Shown piece after piece: positions 1-14,268 of a stretch of DNA of 64,000 nucleotides. The DNA is from Riptortus pedestris (taxonomy: Eukaryota; Arthropoda; Insecta; Hemiptera; Alydidae). The stretch is from assembly GCA_019009955.1 (NCBI GenBank), contig JADPXZ010000007.1, forward strand, positions 2,140,001 through 2,204,000. The letters are read 5' to 3'. A program made the position numbers and the translations under genes. The number at the start of each line of letters is the position of its first letter. Within the stretch, counting starts at the first letter, position 1. The notes below the pieces were generated by a model. The model did not search any database. It worked only from the letters and a program-made list of their open reading frames with translations, and was not told where the DNA came from.

Positions 1-902
1 GGGGGTTATAAGGGAAGCCTCCCTTGAAAATTAAAAATAGCGATATTTCCGTTTTCTATTGAGTTGTTTTCGGCGAATTTGACACATAACAAAAGTTGTT
101 TATTTTGTTTATTTAGAGTAACTTTTGTTATATACACTTTTGTCGTATTACCGAAAGTTTAAATGCGGTTTGTTATACACTAAAAAATTACTAGCGGGAA
201 GTCAAACAATATTATTTGCCAAAAAAGACTCAACCGAACTAAATAAAACTCGGTATGTGGTATTAGCAGTGAGGCCTTCATTATAATAAGCCATACCAAA
301 ACATTCTCTATGGACGGGCAGGAGTTGGGGTTATAAGGGAAGCCTGAAAATTTAAAAAATAGGCGGATATTTCGTTTCCTATTTGTTTTTTCTTCGCAAA
401 TATAAACATAACAAAAGATGTTTATTTTGTTATTTAGAGTAAGTAACTTTTGTTTATATTACACTTTTGTCGTATACCTAAGTATAAATGAGTTATACGT
501 TAAAACTTTTAGCGGGACACTAACGGCCTGAACCGATAACAAAAACTCGGCTATGTCAATGTCAATTAGCTTAATTCTTCAATGATTATAAGTTATATTA
601 AAATTTTTTAGGTTTTCGAACCGGGAGAGGGGGGTTTAGGGTTATAAGGGAGGCCTCTCTGAAATAAAAATTCACCATATTTTACATGTATAAGAGACGG
701 GAAATATAAAAATATCGAAGACTGTGAAGCCTTATAGAACAAATAATTCTATTATTAGCAAATCCACGAGAAAGACGGGTATCAATCCTAAACACTGGGA
801 CGGGGAAATGTCAAAATATTGTGCAATGTAAAGCCTGCTAAAAAATACCATCACCATTCAGCCTCAAATCAATTCCCGGGCGAAGCCGGCTATCTCAGCT
901 AG
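1..902 (+). mobile_element. Helitron-like non-autonomous element, 3' portion
   Basis: The right end reads CCCGGGCGAAGCCGG (a short GC hairpin), then CTATCTCAG and CTAG followed by T. A hairpin about 10 bases before a CTRR end inserted next to T is the Helitron 3' signature. The body matches the copies at 5101-6171 and 45916-46892 in the same order. It holds two internal repeats of about 300 bp, each containing the stretch around AAAAGTTGTTTATTTTG. Bases 1 to about 700 carry many extra single bases compared with the other copies, which suggests poor consensus quality. No Rep/helicase coding is visible. The left end lies outside the window. Helitron assignment is inferred from end structure only. 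Confidence 0.6.
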
Positions 903-1113
903 TATATATACTTTAGTACATACCTCTTGTGTTCGTTGTCTCCTGGGGGCAAGATCGACAGATTTTTGAAGGACAGAGATATTTCCGAAGGAAAGGAATG
1001 GAAGACATATTTAAAAAAGAAAAAAAAACAAATAAATTCTCAAAACAGGAATATATTTCAACAACAAAAATTATACATCATCTATATATATATTTTTCTT
1101 TATATATTATCTA

Positions 1114-1163
<50 letters not shown>
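903..1163. repeat. Composite block A with TA microsatellite
   Basis: About 145 bp starting near AAAAACAAATAAATTCTC and ending in a TA run (about 1112-1163) recurs at 6306-6444 and 7590-7732. In those two copies it is followed directly by block B. Here the mariner at 1164-3495 has inserted into the TA run and separated A from B. Confidence 0.75.
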
Positions 1164-1166
<3 letters not shown>

Positions 1167-1821
1167 GGTGCGTCAGTCAATCCTGCATTTTTGAAATGGC
1201 TATGGATACCTAGAAAGTTGGCGGGGCGAGTTGTCAAGGTTACCATTTGTGTTCCCCCACTCAAAGCATTTCAGTCACCATGGAACAGGTGGTCAAAACA
1301 AACTTCGAAGCGTTTTTGCTGTGAAAGCGTTTTTTACCAAACTGGTAAAGCTATGCAACAGCCCAGCGTCGTTTTCATACACATTTTGAAGTTAATCGCA
1401 ATCGGCCAGTGCCTAGTGTAAACTCGATAAAGTCTTGGGTGACCAAATTTTGAAAATATCGGTGTGAAACACGAGGAGAAGAGGTGGCAGTACGAGATAC
1501 CGCTCGAAACTCCCGAGAATGTTGATCGGAGTGAGGGTTGCAGTAGGAAGAAGGTCAGCGCGTCGGCAGAGCGCCGCTCTTGGAATTTCCGGACAGGGTC
1601 CTATTCGAAGGATCCTGAGGTTAGATTTGCGCACCATCAGCCTTACAAAAATTCAAGTGGTTCAGGCATTTGAACAATAACGATTTTGCATGCCCGGCGG
1701 CCAATTCTGTGAAATGTTTTTGGACAGGGTTTGAAGAAAATTGAGGAGTTGTTTTCACAACCTCTGGATGAGTGACGAGGCACATTTTCATCTCTCGGGA
1801 TTTGTGAACAAACAAAACTTC

Positions 1822-2807
1822 CAGTGGTCTCGATCGTCAATGAGAGAAATCGGTAGAGCTGCCAACTAAAATCGGTACATTTGTACCTAAAATCGGTATA
1901 TGACAAAAAAAAAAAAATACAATTTTCAATCAAATTCGCTTATTTAACAAAAAAATCCACTTATTATTAAACTATAATAACATAAAAATCAATTTTCAAC
2001 ATAAAAATATGAGGTTTAACATAAAAATATAATAACGTAAAAATCAGCGTATCTACTTACATCTAACACACTTATTATATTTAATATATCGTATTATGGC
2101 AATTATTAAATTTGCAGCGTCACGTTAAAGAAAGACAAAAACTGGAAATTTAGAGATTTTGAAAGTTAAACAAGTTGTACACCAAAAACGGATATTTAAC
2201 AAATTAAATTATTTTTCATAATGTTTCGGATCGTACTAATATTCTTTGGCCTTAGCTGCAGTCATTTTTAAATTAATTTCTAAGTCATAACAATTAGCAT
2301 CCATGAAAAGTCGTTTTGAATGGAGTAGGCTAGTGATTGACTCAGTAGGCAGGCTATTTCTCTGTTTTGTTTTCATAATATTAATTTGAGAAAATATGCT
2401 CTCAACATTGGCAGATGGATGGGGGAGTGATGAAAGATTAAACATAAAAGTAGTTAACAAGGGAAACATTTGAGTCTCATCGCCACGTTTTAGCAAACTT
2501 ACTTCATCTCAAAATAGTTCTTCGTCATCAGAAAATGTTTTCATATGATCACAATTCCTTAGAATGCGCCACTCTGGACCAATCCGCAATAACTCTGCTC
2601 ATTCATACTTGCTGTAAGGTGATTCCCCGTAACATTGAACATAAATGAAAAGGGTTGCCAACACAAAATTGTGAAGTCGGTAGAAAAATCAGTAGAATTT
2701 CCATGCATTTTCTGAAATCGTGGAAAAATCATTCCATTTCGGTAGTTCGGTAGTACAGAGTCCATTTCGGTAGAGATACCGAAAAATCGGTAGGTTCGAG
2801 ACCACTG
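1822..2807 (-). mobile_element. hAT transposon, internally deleted, nested in the mariner
   Basis: The ends are the inverted repeat CAGTGGTCTCGA, a CAGTG-type hAT terminus. The flanks AAAACTTC at 1814-1821 and 2808-2815 are a perfect 8-bp target duplication. Removing the insert and one duplicate rejoins the mariner frame exactly (the KQNF..RYW region), which proves the nesting order. TCGGTA-type motifs are repeated near both ends, as is common for hAT subterminal binding sites. At 986 bp it is much shorter than an autonomous hAT; only the tail of a transposase remains. Confidence 0.95.
2236..2560 (-). pseudogene. hAT transposase C-terminal dimerisation domain (remnant)
   Basis: The minus frame reads from about EWRILRNCDHM through FPLLTTFMFNLSSLPHPSA and NVESIFSQINIMKTKQRN to an end near AKAKEY. 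The FPLL..LSLPHSSA..ERIFS..N..KTKxRNSL pattern is the hAT-family dimerisation region that follows the last catalytic residue. About 85 residues are open without a stop, with a stop separating the upstream piece. The DDE catalytic core and BED zinc finger expected upstream are absent, so the protein cannot transpose. It is the only coding trace in the nested hAT element. Confidence 0.88.
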
Positions 2808-3492
2808 AAAACTTCAGATACTGGAGTGATCACAATCCTCAGCAACTTCACCAACAAGCTCTCCACTCAGCAAAGGTAACTGTTTGGTGTTACCTCGGGA
2901 ATCATAGGCCCATTTTTTTTCAAAAATGAAAGGGGGCAGTCTGTTACCGTGAATGCAGAACGGTATTCGGAAATGTTAAGGTCATTCTTCATTCGTCAAC
3001 TTCGGTCAACATGCAGTGAATGGTCAAACCTTATTCCAACAAGACGGAGCCACAAGCCACACAGCCCGTCTGAGCATGAATATTCTTAAAGAGATTTTCC
3101 CGAATCGTGTGATATCCCGAAACGGACCGATTCCCTCGCCTCCCCGATCTCACACCATGTGATTTTTTCTTGTGGGGATACCTGAAAAGTAAAGTGTACG
3201 AAGAACGACCTCGTTCAGTTGAAGAACTCGAGGAAAGAATCTGCCTGGAAATCCTGAGAATTCCTCAGCGCATGCTTCATGACGTGATGGACAATTTCAG
3301 AGATCGCCTGAAAGAATGCATTAACCGGGAAGGACGCCATCTGAACGATGTTATTTTTAAACGTTGATTAATTACGCTTATGTTTCGTCTATGCTTGTTA
3401 ATACACAATAAGATTATAATAATAAAATTTTGAAAAATGCATCCGTTTATTTTTCACAGCCATTTCAAAAATGCAGGATTGACTGCCGCACC

Positions 3493-3497
<5 letters not shown>

Positions 3498-3530
<33 letters not shown>

Positions 3531-3766
3531 TTACTTATCGATATTAAATTTATTGCACATTGCTGAAAAGTACAACAGAAATAAATGAATAGTGCGAATG
3601 ATATGTCATCAGTTATATATAAATAAGAATCGTAGGAATTACATAAATTCTACCGAAATAAAAATCTATCAGCTCAACAAATATATTATATTATATACTT
3701 ATTGAATATATATTATATATTAACTATATATATGTAATATATATTTGAATCTAAAAAAAAAAAAAA
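3498..3766. repeat. Composite block B
   Basis: A TA run is followed by about 240 bp beginning CTTACTTATCGATATTAAAT and ending in a poly-A stretch. The same block is at 6446-6697 and 7733-7960, with about 95% identity by eye. It is AT-rich and has no coding potential. Confidence 0.75.
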
Positions 3767-4327
3767 ATAGTTGGTAATTCAAATAAAGGGTTAGAACCGC
3801 CAATATAAATGATAATATTGTCATACCTCTCGGTGGAGACCGTCGTCACTGGCTGATGGTTGAGTACCGCTGGCATTGTGCTATAGATGCGATGGCATCA
3901 TCTTCAAGCCTGTTGATACGCACCTCGTTTGACAGATCTGAATGGCAAGTAAACAGATCTAATAAAACGTTAACAATCCACCACACATAACAATTTACCT
4001 GAACACTAACCTGTTGACAGATCTGAGTGGTAAGTAAACAGATCTCGATTCAAAACGTAAACAACCCACCACACGAAAACAATTTACCTGAACATCAACA
4101 TCCCTCGTGTGACAGATCTTAATGGTAAGTAAACAGATCTGGACTAAACGTAAACAACTAATACGGTGAACAGAGCTTAAAACCCACTCACTGACGGACA
4201 AGCAACTCAGTACACTATCAACAGGTTTGAAGATGATGCCATCGCATCGAAAGCGCTTGCCAGCGGTACTCAACCATCAGCCAATGACGACGGTCTCCAC
4301 CGAGAGGTATGACAATAAAAAAATAGT
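3767..4327. mobile_element. Foldback element with ~100-bp inverted ends and internal triplication
   Basis: The left arm (about 3819-3935: ATTGTCATACCTCTCGG, GGAGACCGTCGTC, CTGATGGTTGAGTACCGC, GATGCGATGGCATCATC) is repeated inverted at about 4212-4312. The copies of block C at 6697 and block B at 6670 run straight through this site, so this is an insertion. The sequence AAAAAATAGTT is present on both sides and probably marks the target duplication. Between the arms are three tandem units of about 80-90 bp. Each holds a pair of AGATCT sites spaced by AATGGTAAGTAAAC-like sequence. No protein is encoded. It resembles foldback or long-TIR MITE elements; the family is not recognised. Confidence 0.75.
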
Positions 4328-5048
4328 TCTTTATTATCCAAGTGACGAAAGTAGATCATTTTCCAACTCGAGTGAAACGTTTAGCCACACGAGCGAAGCG
4401 AGTCTGGTAATTTGACGAGAGTTGTAAATTCTACTTTCGTCACGAGTGTAATATTAAATTTTTTCTGTAATCGTGTAATACATGATCAGATCTAAGCAGA
4501 ATATGAACAAAATTAGGATGTTGTCAAGATTATGGTATGTTGTTGGTAGGTTATAAGCATCGTTGTTGGCAGGTTATAAGCATAGTTATAAAACAACTAG
4601 TGATGATTGTCAAGTAGTGCAGTTATAAACAAGTGCACGTTATAAACAAGGAAGCTAATTATTATTATATTTCAATTTTAAAATATATCGATTATTTCCA
4701 CCAATAAATCATTCACATTTCAATTTATTTTCTTAAAATAAATTCTTACAATGTTAAGAAACATTTAAAAGCATTTAATTTCCAACTTCAATTTTTTTTT
4801 AATTTATACTTATTACTAATTAAGAAGGCAATTCACTTTCTTCACTTGTGAACAAAGTGATTACTTTCTTCACTCTATTGCAAAATGTTTCACTTTCTTC
4901 ACTCATTTCAGTTTAGTAATGTTACCATTATTCAACCATTACAGAAAAAAATTATAATTTATAATAGTAATTATTACCGGAGAGACGGTAATGTTTCAAA
5001 AACAGCGCTAGAGACACTCGAAATAAGTTTGTTGCCGTGTTTAAAACG

Positions 5049-5100
<52 letters not shown>
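4328..5100. repeat. Composite block C and TA microsatellite
   Basis: About 720 bp beginning TTTATTATCCAAGTGACG and ending TTAAAACGT. It recurs at 6700-7425, partly at 7965-8062, and from its middle at 30480-30975. The first 130 bp contain nested inverted repeats: GTGACGAAAGTAGA pairs with TCTACTTTCGTCAC, and CTCGAGTG lies near CACGAGCGAAGCGAG. A TA run at 5050-5100 separates it from the next element. No coding sequence is visible. Confidence 0.8.
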
Positions 5101-8160
<3,060 letters not shown>

Positions 8161-8269
8161 AGGTGTTCGGGTATTGAGTATTTTGGTTTTGAAGTTTCGC
8201 TGGATATGAACTTTTGGTTTCCTCGGGATTTTGTTTATAGAATGAAGAGTTTAGGTATGTATGTGTGTG

Positions 8270-8325
<56 letters not shown>

Positions 8326-8470
8326 TAGAGAGAGAGAGAGAGAGAGGGGGGGGGAGAGAGTGAGTGAGAGAGAGTGTGTGTGAGAGAGAGAGTTTTTCTG
8401 TCACTAGCAAAAATTCCTAATTCATCACGGTCAAACAATTTCCATTTCTCGATTTTTAAAGTAACAAGCT
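8161..8470. repeat. Short unique segment with TA/GA/GT microsatellites
   Basis: A roughly 110-bp unclassified segment (GAGGTGTTCGGGTATTGAG onward) is followed by TA and GA/GT runs to about 8393. Nothing coding is recognised. Confidence 0.6.
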
Positions 8471-8918
8471 ACACAACGTATTTTTGAATTCGCTAACATT
8501 AATAGACTCCAAAAAAATGCAAATATCTCGGTTAATATTCAAGATAGAGAATAAATGTATATAACAATATTTATAGTAAATTTAATTTGCAATAAGATTG
8601 GTTATATACAATTTTTTCATCGGACTCATAATAAGGGAGATATTTAATATTTTCAAACAATATTTGGTATTTGAGCTTGGAATAATGCGGTTTATTATAT
8701 AACAGAGTATTGTTTATGCGACACGAGCAGGAGTGGGGCTTTGCTCGAGGATGAAAACTGAAAAATGCAAATATCTCGGCTAATATTCAAGATAGAGAAT
8801 AAATGTATATAACAATATTTATAGTAAATTTAATTTGCAATAAGATTGGTTATGTACAAAATTTCGATCCGACGCATAATAACGGAGGTATTTCCAATTT
8901 TCGCTATGTATGTTTAGC

Positions 8919-9012
<94 letters not shown>
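8471..9012 (+). repeat. Two copies of quasi-palindromic repeat, subfamily 2
   Basis: Copies at about 8517-8646 and 8764-8893 run from AAATATCTCGGTTAATATTC or a GCTAATATT variant to AACGGAGGTATTT / AAGGGAGATATTT. Both contain AATAAATGTATATAACAAT and TTTAATTTGCAATAAGATTG. They are separated by a spacer with GCGACACGAGCAGGAGTGGG, which recurs at 48155. A TA-GA microsatellite closes the block. Confidence 0.8.
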
Positions 9013-9015
<3 letters not shown>

Positions 9016-9121
9016 AACTCAAGTTTCAAGAAAAAAGCTGAGGAAATTCATAATATATCCAGCGAAATTTCAGTCAAATATTTTGAAACAGAAAACTATG
9101 AATACTCTGATACCTTGATTT

Positions 9122-9179
<58 letters not shown>

Positions 9180-9376
9180 GCTCAAGTGTATATAATTATG
9201 TCTATAATATATATATATTATATATCTCACTTATTTAAAAAAAAAAAAAAATAGAGAGAGAAAATAAAAGAAAAAACAATAAAGAATTTACTAGAGCAAA
9301 CAATTTGCTTAAAAATTATAATAATTGAACTAATCATTTTATTTTATTTAATTAAATTGTTTATATATTAATTTAC

Positions 9377-9416
<40 letters not shown>

Positions 9417-9420
9417 TAAG
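9013..9420. other. AT-rich interval with TA runs
   Basis: Contains TA runs at about 9128-9174 and 9377-9414 and poly-A. No gene, RNA or recognised repeat family is visible. Confidence 0.7.
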
Positions 9421-9580
9421 TCATGTTTAGTCATGCAGAAGTATGGAGGCCGATGGGTTGAACGTTTCCAAGGCAGTCCACTCCCCAACCCTGTAATAAA
9501 AGAATTAATTAATGTAATAAAAAAAATAATATTATTACATAACATAAATGTTAAAAATAAATTAATAGAGATAATATTAT
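9421..9580. other. Exon-like, non-repetitive block of uncertain strand
   Basis: A 54-bp balanced-composition island at about 9437-9490 sits in AT-rich DNA. On the plus strand it is bounded by TCATGCAG and GTAATAAA and reads KYGGRWVERFQGSPLPNP. On the minus strand a good acceptor (TTCTTTTATTACAG) leads into a frame that could follow the phase-0 end of the fusilli exon at 12246 and stops after about 19 codons. I do not recognise either peptide. It could be an exon or a fragment of an unrelated element. Confidence 0.25.
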
Positions 9581-12234
9581 GTACGGCTAATAGGGAGGGC
9601 TTATCTACAGCTGGCCACCCTTTCGGCTGAGGATTTTATGCAGCGAGTCGCTCACTAGATAAATGGAAGCCACGACTCTAGCTCTACCGACTGTACGGCT
9701 AATAGGGAGGGCTTATCTACAGCTGGCCACCCTTTCGGCTGAGGATTTTATGCAGCGAGTCGCTCACTAGATAAATGGAAGCCACGACTCTAGCTCTACC
9801 GACTGTACGGCTAATAGGGAGGGCTTATCTACAGCTGGCCACCCTTTCGGCTGAGGATTTTATGCAGCGAGTCGCTCACTAGATAAATGGAAGCCACGAC
9901 TCTAGCTCTACCGACTGTACGGCTAATAGGGAGGGCTTATCTACAGCTGGGCACCCTTTCGGCTGAGGATTTTATGCAGCGAGTCGCTCACTAGATAAAT
10001 GGAAGCCACGACTCTAGCTCTACCGACTGTACGGCTAATAGGGAGGGCTTATCTACAGCTGGCCACCCTTTCGGCTGAGGATTTTATGCAGCGAGTCGCT
10101 CACTAGATAAATGGAAGCCACGACTCTAGCTCTACCGACTGTACGGCTAATAGGGAGGGCTTATCTACAGCTGGCCACCCTTTCGGCTGAGGATTTTATG
10201 CAGCGAGTCGCTCACTAGATAAATGGAAGCCACGACTCTAGCTCTACCGACTGTACGGCTAATAGGGAGGGCTTATCTACAGCTGGCCACCCTTTCGGCT
10301 GAGGATTTTATGCAGCGAGTCGCTCACTAGATAAATGGAAGCCACGACTCTAGCTCTACCGACTGTACGGCTAATAGGGAGGGCTTATCTACAGCTGGCC
10401 ACCCTTTCGGCTGAGGATTTTATGCAGCGAGTCGCTCACTAGATAAATGGAAGCCACGACTCTAGCTCTACCGACTGTACGGCTAATAGGGAGGGCTTAT
10501 CTACAGCTGGCCACCCTTTCGGCTGAGGATTTTATGCAGCGAGTCGCTCACTAGATAAATGGAAGCCACGACTCTAGCTCTACCGACTGTACGGCTAATA
10601 GGGAGGGCTTATCTACAGCTGGCCACCCTTTCGGCTGAGGATTTTATGCAGCGAGTCGCTCACTAGATAAATGGAAGCCACGACTCTAGCTCTACCGACT
10701 GTACGGCTAATAGGGAGGGCTTATCTACAGCTGGCCACCCTTTCGGCTGAGGATTTTATGCAGCGAGTCGCTCACTAGATAAATGGAAGCCACGACTCTA
10801 GCTCTACCGACTGTACGGCTAATAGGGAGGGCTTATCTACAGCTGGGCACCCTTTCGGCTGAGGATTTTATGCAGCGAGTCGCTCACTAGATAAATGGAA
10901 GCCACGACTCTAGCTCTACCGACTGTACGGCTAATAGGGAGGGCTTATCTACAGCTGGGCACCCTTTCGGCTGGGACTAAGGATTTTATGCAGCGAGTCG
11001 CTCACTAGATAAATGGAAGCCACGACTCTAGCTCTACCGACTGTACGGCTAATAGGGAGGGCTTATCTACAGCTGGGCACCCTTTCGGCTGAGGATTTTA
11101 TGCAGCGAGTCGCTCACTAGATAAATGGAAGCCACGACTCTAGCTCTACCGACTGTACGGCTAATAGGGAGGGCTTATCTACAGCTGGGCACCCTTTCGG
11201 CTGAGGATTTTATGCAGCGAGTCGCTCACTAGATAAATGGAAGCCACGACTCTAGCTCTACCGACTGTACGGCTAATAGGGAGGGCTTATCTACAGCTGG
11301 GCACCCTTTCGGCTGGGACTAAGGATTTTATGCAGCGAGTCGCTCACTAGATAAATGGAAGCCACGACTCTAGCTCTACCGACTGTACGGCTAATAGGGA
11401 GGGCTTATCTACAGCTGGCCACCCTTTCGGCTGAGGATTTTATGCAGCGAGTCGCTCACTAGATAAATGGAAGCCACGACTCTAGCTCTACCGACTGTAC
11501 GGCTAATAGGGAGGGCTTATCTACAGCTGGGCACCCTTTCGGCTCCTAAGGATTTTATGCAGCGAGTCGCTCACTAGATAAATGGAAGCCACGACTCTAG
11601 CTCTACCGACTGTACGGCTAATAGGGAGGGCTTATCTACAGCTGGCCACCCTTTCGGCTGAGGATTTTATGCAGCGAGTCGCTCACTAGATAAATGGAAG
11701 CCACGACTCTAGCTCTACCGACTGTACGGCTAATAGGGAGGGCTTATCTACAGCTGGCCACCCTTTCGGCTGAGGATTTTATGCAGCGAGTCGCTCACTA
11801 GATAAATGGAAGCCACGACTCTAGCTCTACCGACTGTACGGCTAATAGGGAGGGCTTATCTACAGCTGGCCACCCTTTCGGCTGAGGATTTTATGCAGCG
11901 AGTCGCTCACTAGATAAATGGAAGCCACGACTCTAGCTCTACCGACTGTACGGCTAATAGGGAGGGCTTATCTACAGCTGGGCACCCTTTCGGCTGAGGA
12001 TTTTATGCAGCGAGTCGCTCACTAGATAAATGGAAGCCACGACTCTAGCTCTACCGACTGTACGGCTAATAGGGAGGGCTTATCTACAGCTGGCCACCCT
12101 TTCGGCTGGGACTAAGGATTTTATGCAGCGAGTCGCTCACTAGATAAATGGAAGCCACGACTCTAGCTCTACCGACTGTACGGCTAATAGGGAGGGCTTA
12201 TCTACAGCTGGCCACCCTTTCGGCTGAGGATTTT
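9581..12234. repeat. 112-bp tandem satellite, about 24 copies
   Basis: The unit starts GTACGGCTAATAGGGAGGG and repeats every 112 bp (9581, 9693, 9805 and so on) with almost no divergence. Variation is limited to a CTGGCCACC/CTGGGCACC polymorphism and rare variants with GGGACTAAGG or CCTAAGG before TTTTATGCAG (near 10975, 11315, 11545 and 12110). Near-identity means recent amplification. On the minus strand each unit contains CAGTCGGTAGAGC, which resembles a tRNA D-arm/A-box, but no B-box or cloverleaf is evident. The array stops in mid-unit at ATTTTATTCTGCTTACC, about 10 bp from the splice donor of the fusilli exon. Confidence 0.97.
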
Positions 12235-12245
12235 ATTCTGCTTAC

Positions 12246-12415
12246 CTCGATAGGGTAGTCTCCGCACATGATGAGCAGTGGTGCAGGTGGTGGCGGTGAT
12301 ACGGGAGGGCTGCTGTACGGCCAGTACACAGGGAATACAGGAGGCGGCGCTAGTCTAGGCACTAGGTATGGTGCAAGCACACCGCCGTCTGGGCTCCATC
12401 TCAAGCCGTCCGGAC
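12246..12415 (-). CDS. fus: fusilli/ESRP proline-rich C-terminal exon
   Basis: The minus-strand exon is bounded by TTCTGTAG (acceptor) and GAG|GTAAG (donor). It encodes 56 codons plus two leading bases, reading PDGLRWSPDGGVLAPYLV, then PPPVFPVYWPYSSPPVSPPP and LLIMCGDYPIE. The WPY-SPPVSP stretch matches the proline-rich linker after the third RRM in ESRP/fusilli proteins. The two leading bases GT complete a codon with the single G left by the donor at 29462, giving Gly, so the two exons splice in frame across a 17-kb intron. The exon ends in phase 0. The remaining C-terminal exon is not certain in the window. The plus-strand glycine-rich frame over the same bases is a shadow. Confidence 0.85.
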
Positions 12416-13047
12416 CTACAGAACCAATAATATACCAGAATTATATAAAGTGTACAATAGAAAAATCAATGTATATATATAAACATATAGACATGCAGGT
12501 AATTCACACTTTGGAAGAAAATCAGTAAAGATTGGCATATGTAAAAGGATATCACCAGAGTGAGAGGGAGGGAGTGTTAGAGGGAGAGATAGAAGGGGAG
12601 AGAGAGGGGGGCAGGGAGAGTTCGATGGAGATGGGGTAGGTGAGAGGAGAGAGAAAAAGAGAATGGGAGAGGGAGGGGGAGTTAGAGGGAGATAGAAAGA
12701 GAGAGAAGGGAGAGAGAGGTGGATGTGACAGAGGGAGAGAGGGGGGAGTTGGCATGAGAGGGGTGGGTGTGAGAGAGGGAAAGAGGGGGAGGGTGTGAAA
12801 GAGGGAGGGGGTGAGAGAGGGGGGGAGAGAGAGAGAGGGAGAGATAGAGAGAAAGAGAGGGGTGGGTGTGGGAGAGGGAGTGAGAGGGGGGGGTTTGAGA
12901 AAGGGAGGGAGAGAGAGGGGGAGGGTGTGAGAAAGGGAGAGAGAGAGGGGGGGGGGTTAAGAAAGGGAGGGAGAGAGAGGGGGTGGGGGTGAGAGAGGGA
13001 GAGATGGGGTAGGGTGTGAGAGAGGGAGGAAGGGAGTGAGAGAGCTA

Positions 13048-13096
<49 letters not shown>

Positions 13097-13140
13097 GAGT
13101 GAGTGAGTGAGAGAGAGATAGATAGAAAAGGGCAGATCAG
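12416..13140. repeat. Polypurine (GA/GGA) tract
   Basis: A short AT-rich lead (12425-12555) is followed by about 540 bp that is almost entirely G and A on the plus strand, with imperfect units such as GAGAGGGAGGGAGAGAG. It ends in pure GA at about 13052-13093. No gene is present; the frames are low-complexity artefacts. Confidence 0.9.
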
Positions 13141-13870
13141 TATACTGCCTTTCACAGGTAACAACATTAAGGCCCTTAAGGGAAATCTGCTAAACACACA
13201 CACACACACACACAAATATATATATAAAATCTTCAATATAAAAATTTCACCATTTATCAACCCCCCCCCCCCGCCAATTTTCTTCAAATTCAGTCATTAA
13301 TACAACCTCATTAGCAGACATCCCTTAAAGGAAAAACGCTAAAACACACACACACACGCACATAAAAAACCACAATTTTGTTTAAAGATAAAAAACATCT
13401 CCCCAAAATTTGGCGCCCGAACATAAGAGTTATAATTGCCAAGTTTCATTCAGATCAGTGTATTACATCAAAACCAGATATGCTGCTGTGTAAATTTGCC
13501 AAAGCAAGCCAGCAAAACAGAGACAAATGCGAACAGGCTGTGATTTTAATTTATTATTTCTTTATAGCCCCATTTGTGAGTAAGCTGTTGCATTAGAAAA
13601 ATTAAAAAAATTGTAAACGTTTATGACAAACACACATTTACATAATAAACAAAACAACATGCTATTAGCACACATTAAGGCTCAATTGCGTGTGTGTGTG
13701 TGTGTGTTGTGTGTGTGTGTGTGTATATATATATCAAGCTTTAGGGAATATACTCGAGTTAAATTAATAAAAACATCGGACGGCCCTTCTAAGGGCCATT
13801 CTTAAAAAGGTCAAGCATGGGCTGCGTAAATTGAGCTGATTTCCTAGCGTGAAGTTTAACGCGGGGAGAT
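13141..13870. other. Intronic sequence with CA microsatellites and TTAAGG motifs
   Basis: Contains CA runs (13195-13214, 13344-13361), a poly-C run (13261-13272) and a GT run (13690-13723). Two copies of a motif resembling CCCTTAAGGGAAATCTGC (13169, and a variant at 13321) lead into GCTAAA. That motif recurs beside other repeats in the window. No coding exon is recognised. Confidence 0.6.

Positions 13871-14268
<398 letters not shown>

Larger units (their letters stand above)
1450..3367 (+). pseudogene. Broken mariner-family transposase
   Basis: The pieces read in family order. A helix-turn-helix region lies at about 1525-1665 (RRSARRQSAALGIS, then RRILRLDLR and KIQVVQAFE). The first catalytic aspartate is in WMSDEAHFHLSGF near 1765. 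After the hAT insert comes RYWSDHNPQ and KVTVWC (about 2818-2890). The second aspartate is in FQQDGATSHTAR near 3035, and the third in DLTPCDFFLWGYLK at about 3146-3187. The C-terminus ends REGRHLNDVIFKR with a stop at 3365-3367. Damage includes stops near 1672 and 1734, a small deletion and frameshift near 3140-3146, and the 986-bp hAT insertion. All three catalytic aspartates survive, but no continuous frame does. It would have been a cut-and-paste DDE transposase acting on the element's own ends. Confidence 0.9.
1164..3495 (+). mobile_element. Tc1/mariner-type transposon, defective and split by a hAT element
   Basis: The ends are terminal inverted repeats: AGGGTGCGTCAGTCAATCC at the left and the complement of AGGGTGCGGCAGTCAATCC at the right. 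They continue as inverted repeats for about 40 bp. The flanking TA dinucleotides (1162-1163 and 3496-3497) fit the superfamily's TA target. The element lies in a TA microsatellite between composite blocks A and B. Inside is a broken transposase gene (see separate entry) and a complete nested hAT element at 1822-2807. Without the hAT insert the element would be about 1.34 kb, normal for this superfamily. Confidence 0.9.

Noticed and set aside
9581..12234. CRISPR array
   Set aside because: The units are contiguous 112-bp tandem copies with no unique spacers, in an animal genome next to spliced exons.
9581..12234. Tandem tRNA genes
   Set aside because: Only a D-arm/A-box-like word is present; I could not form an acceptor stem, anticodon arm or B-box.
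12268..12528. Plus-strand glycine-rich frame
   Set aside because: Shadow of the minus-strand fusilli exon, which has splice sites, correct phase and family similarity.
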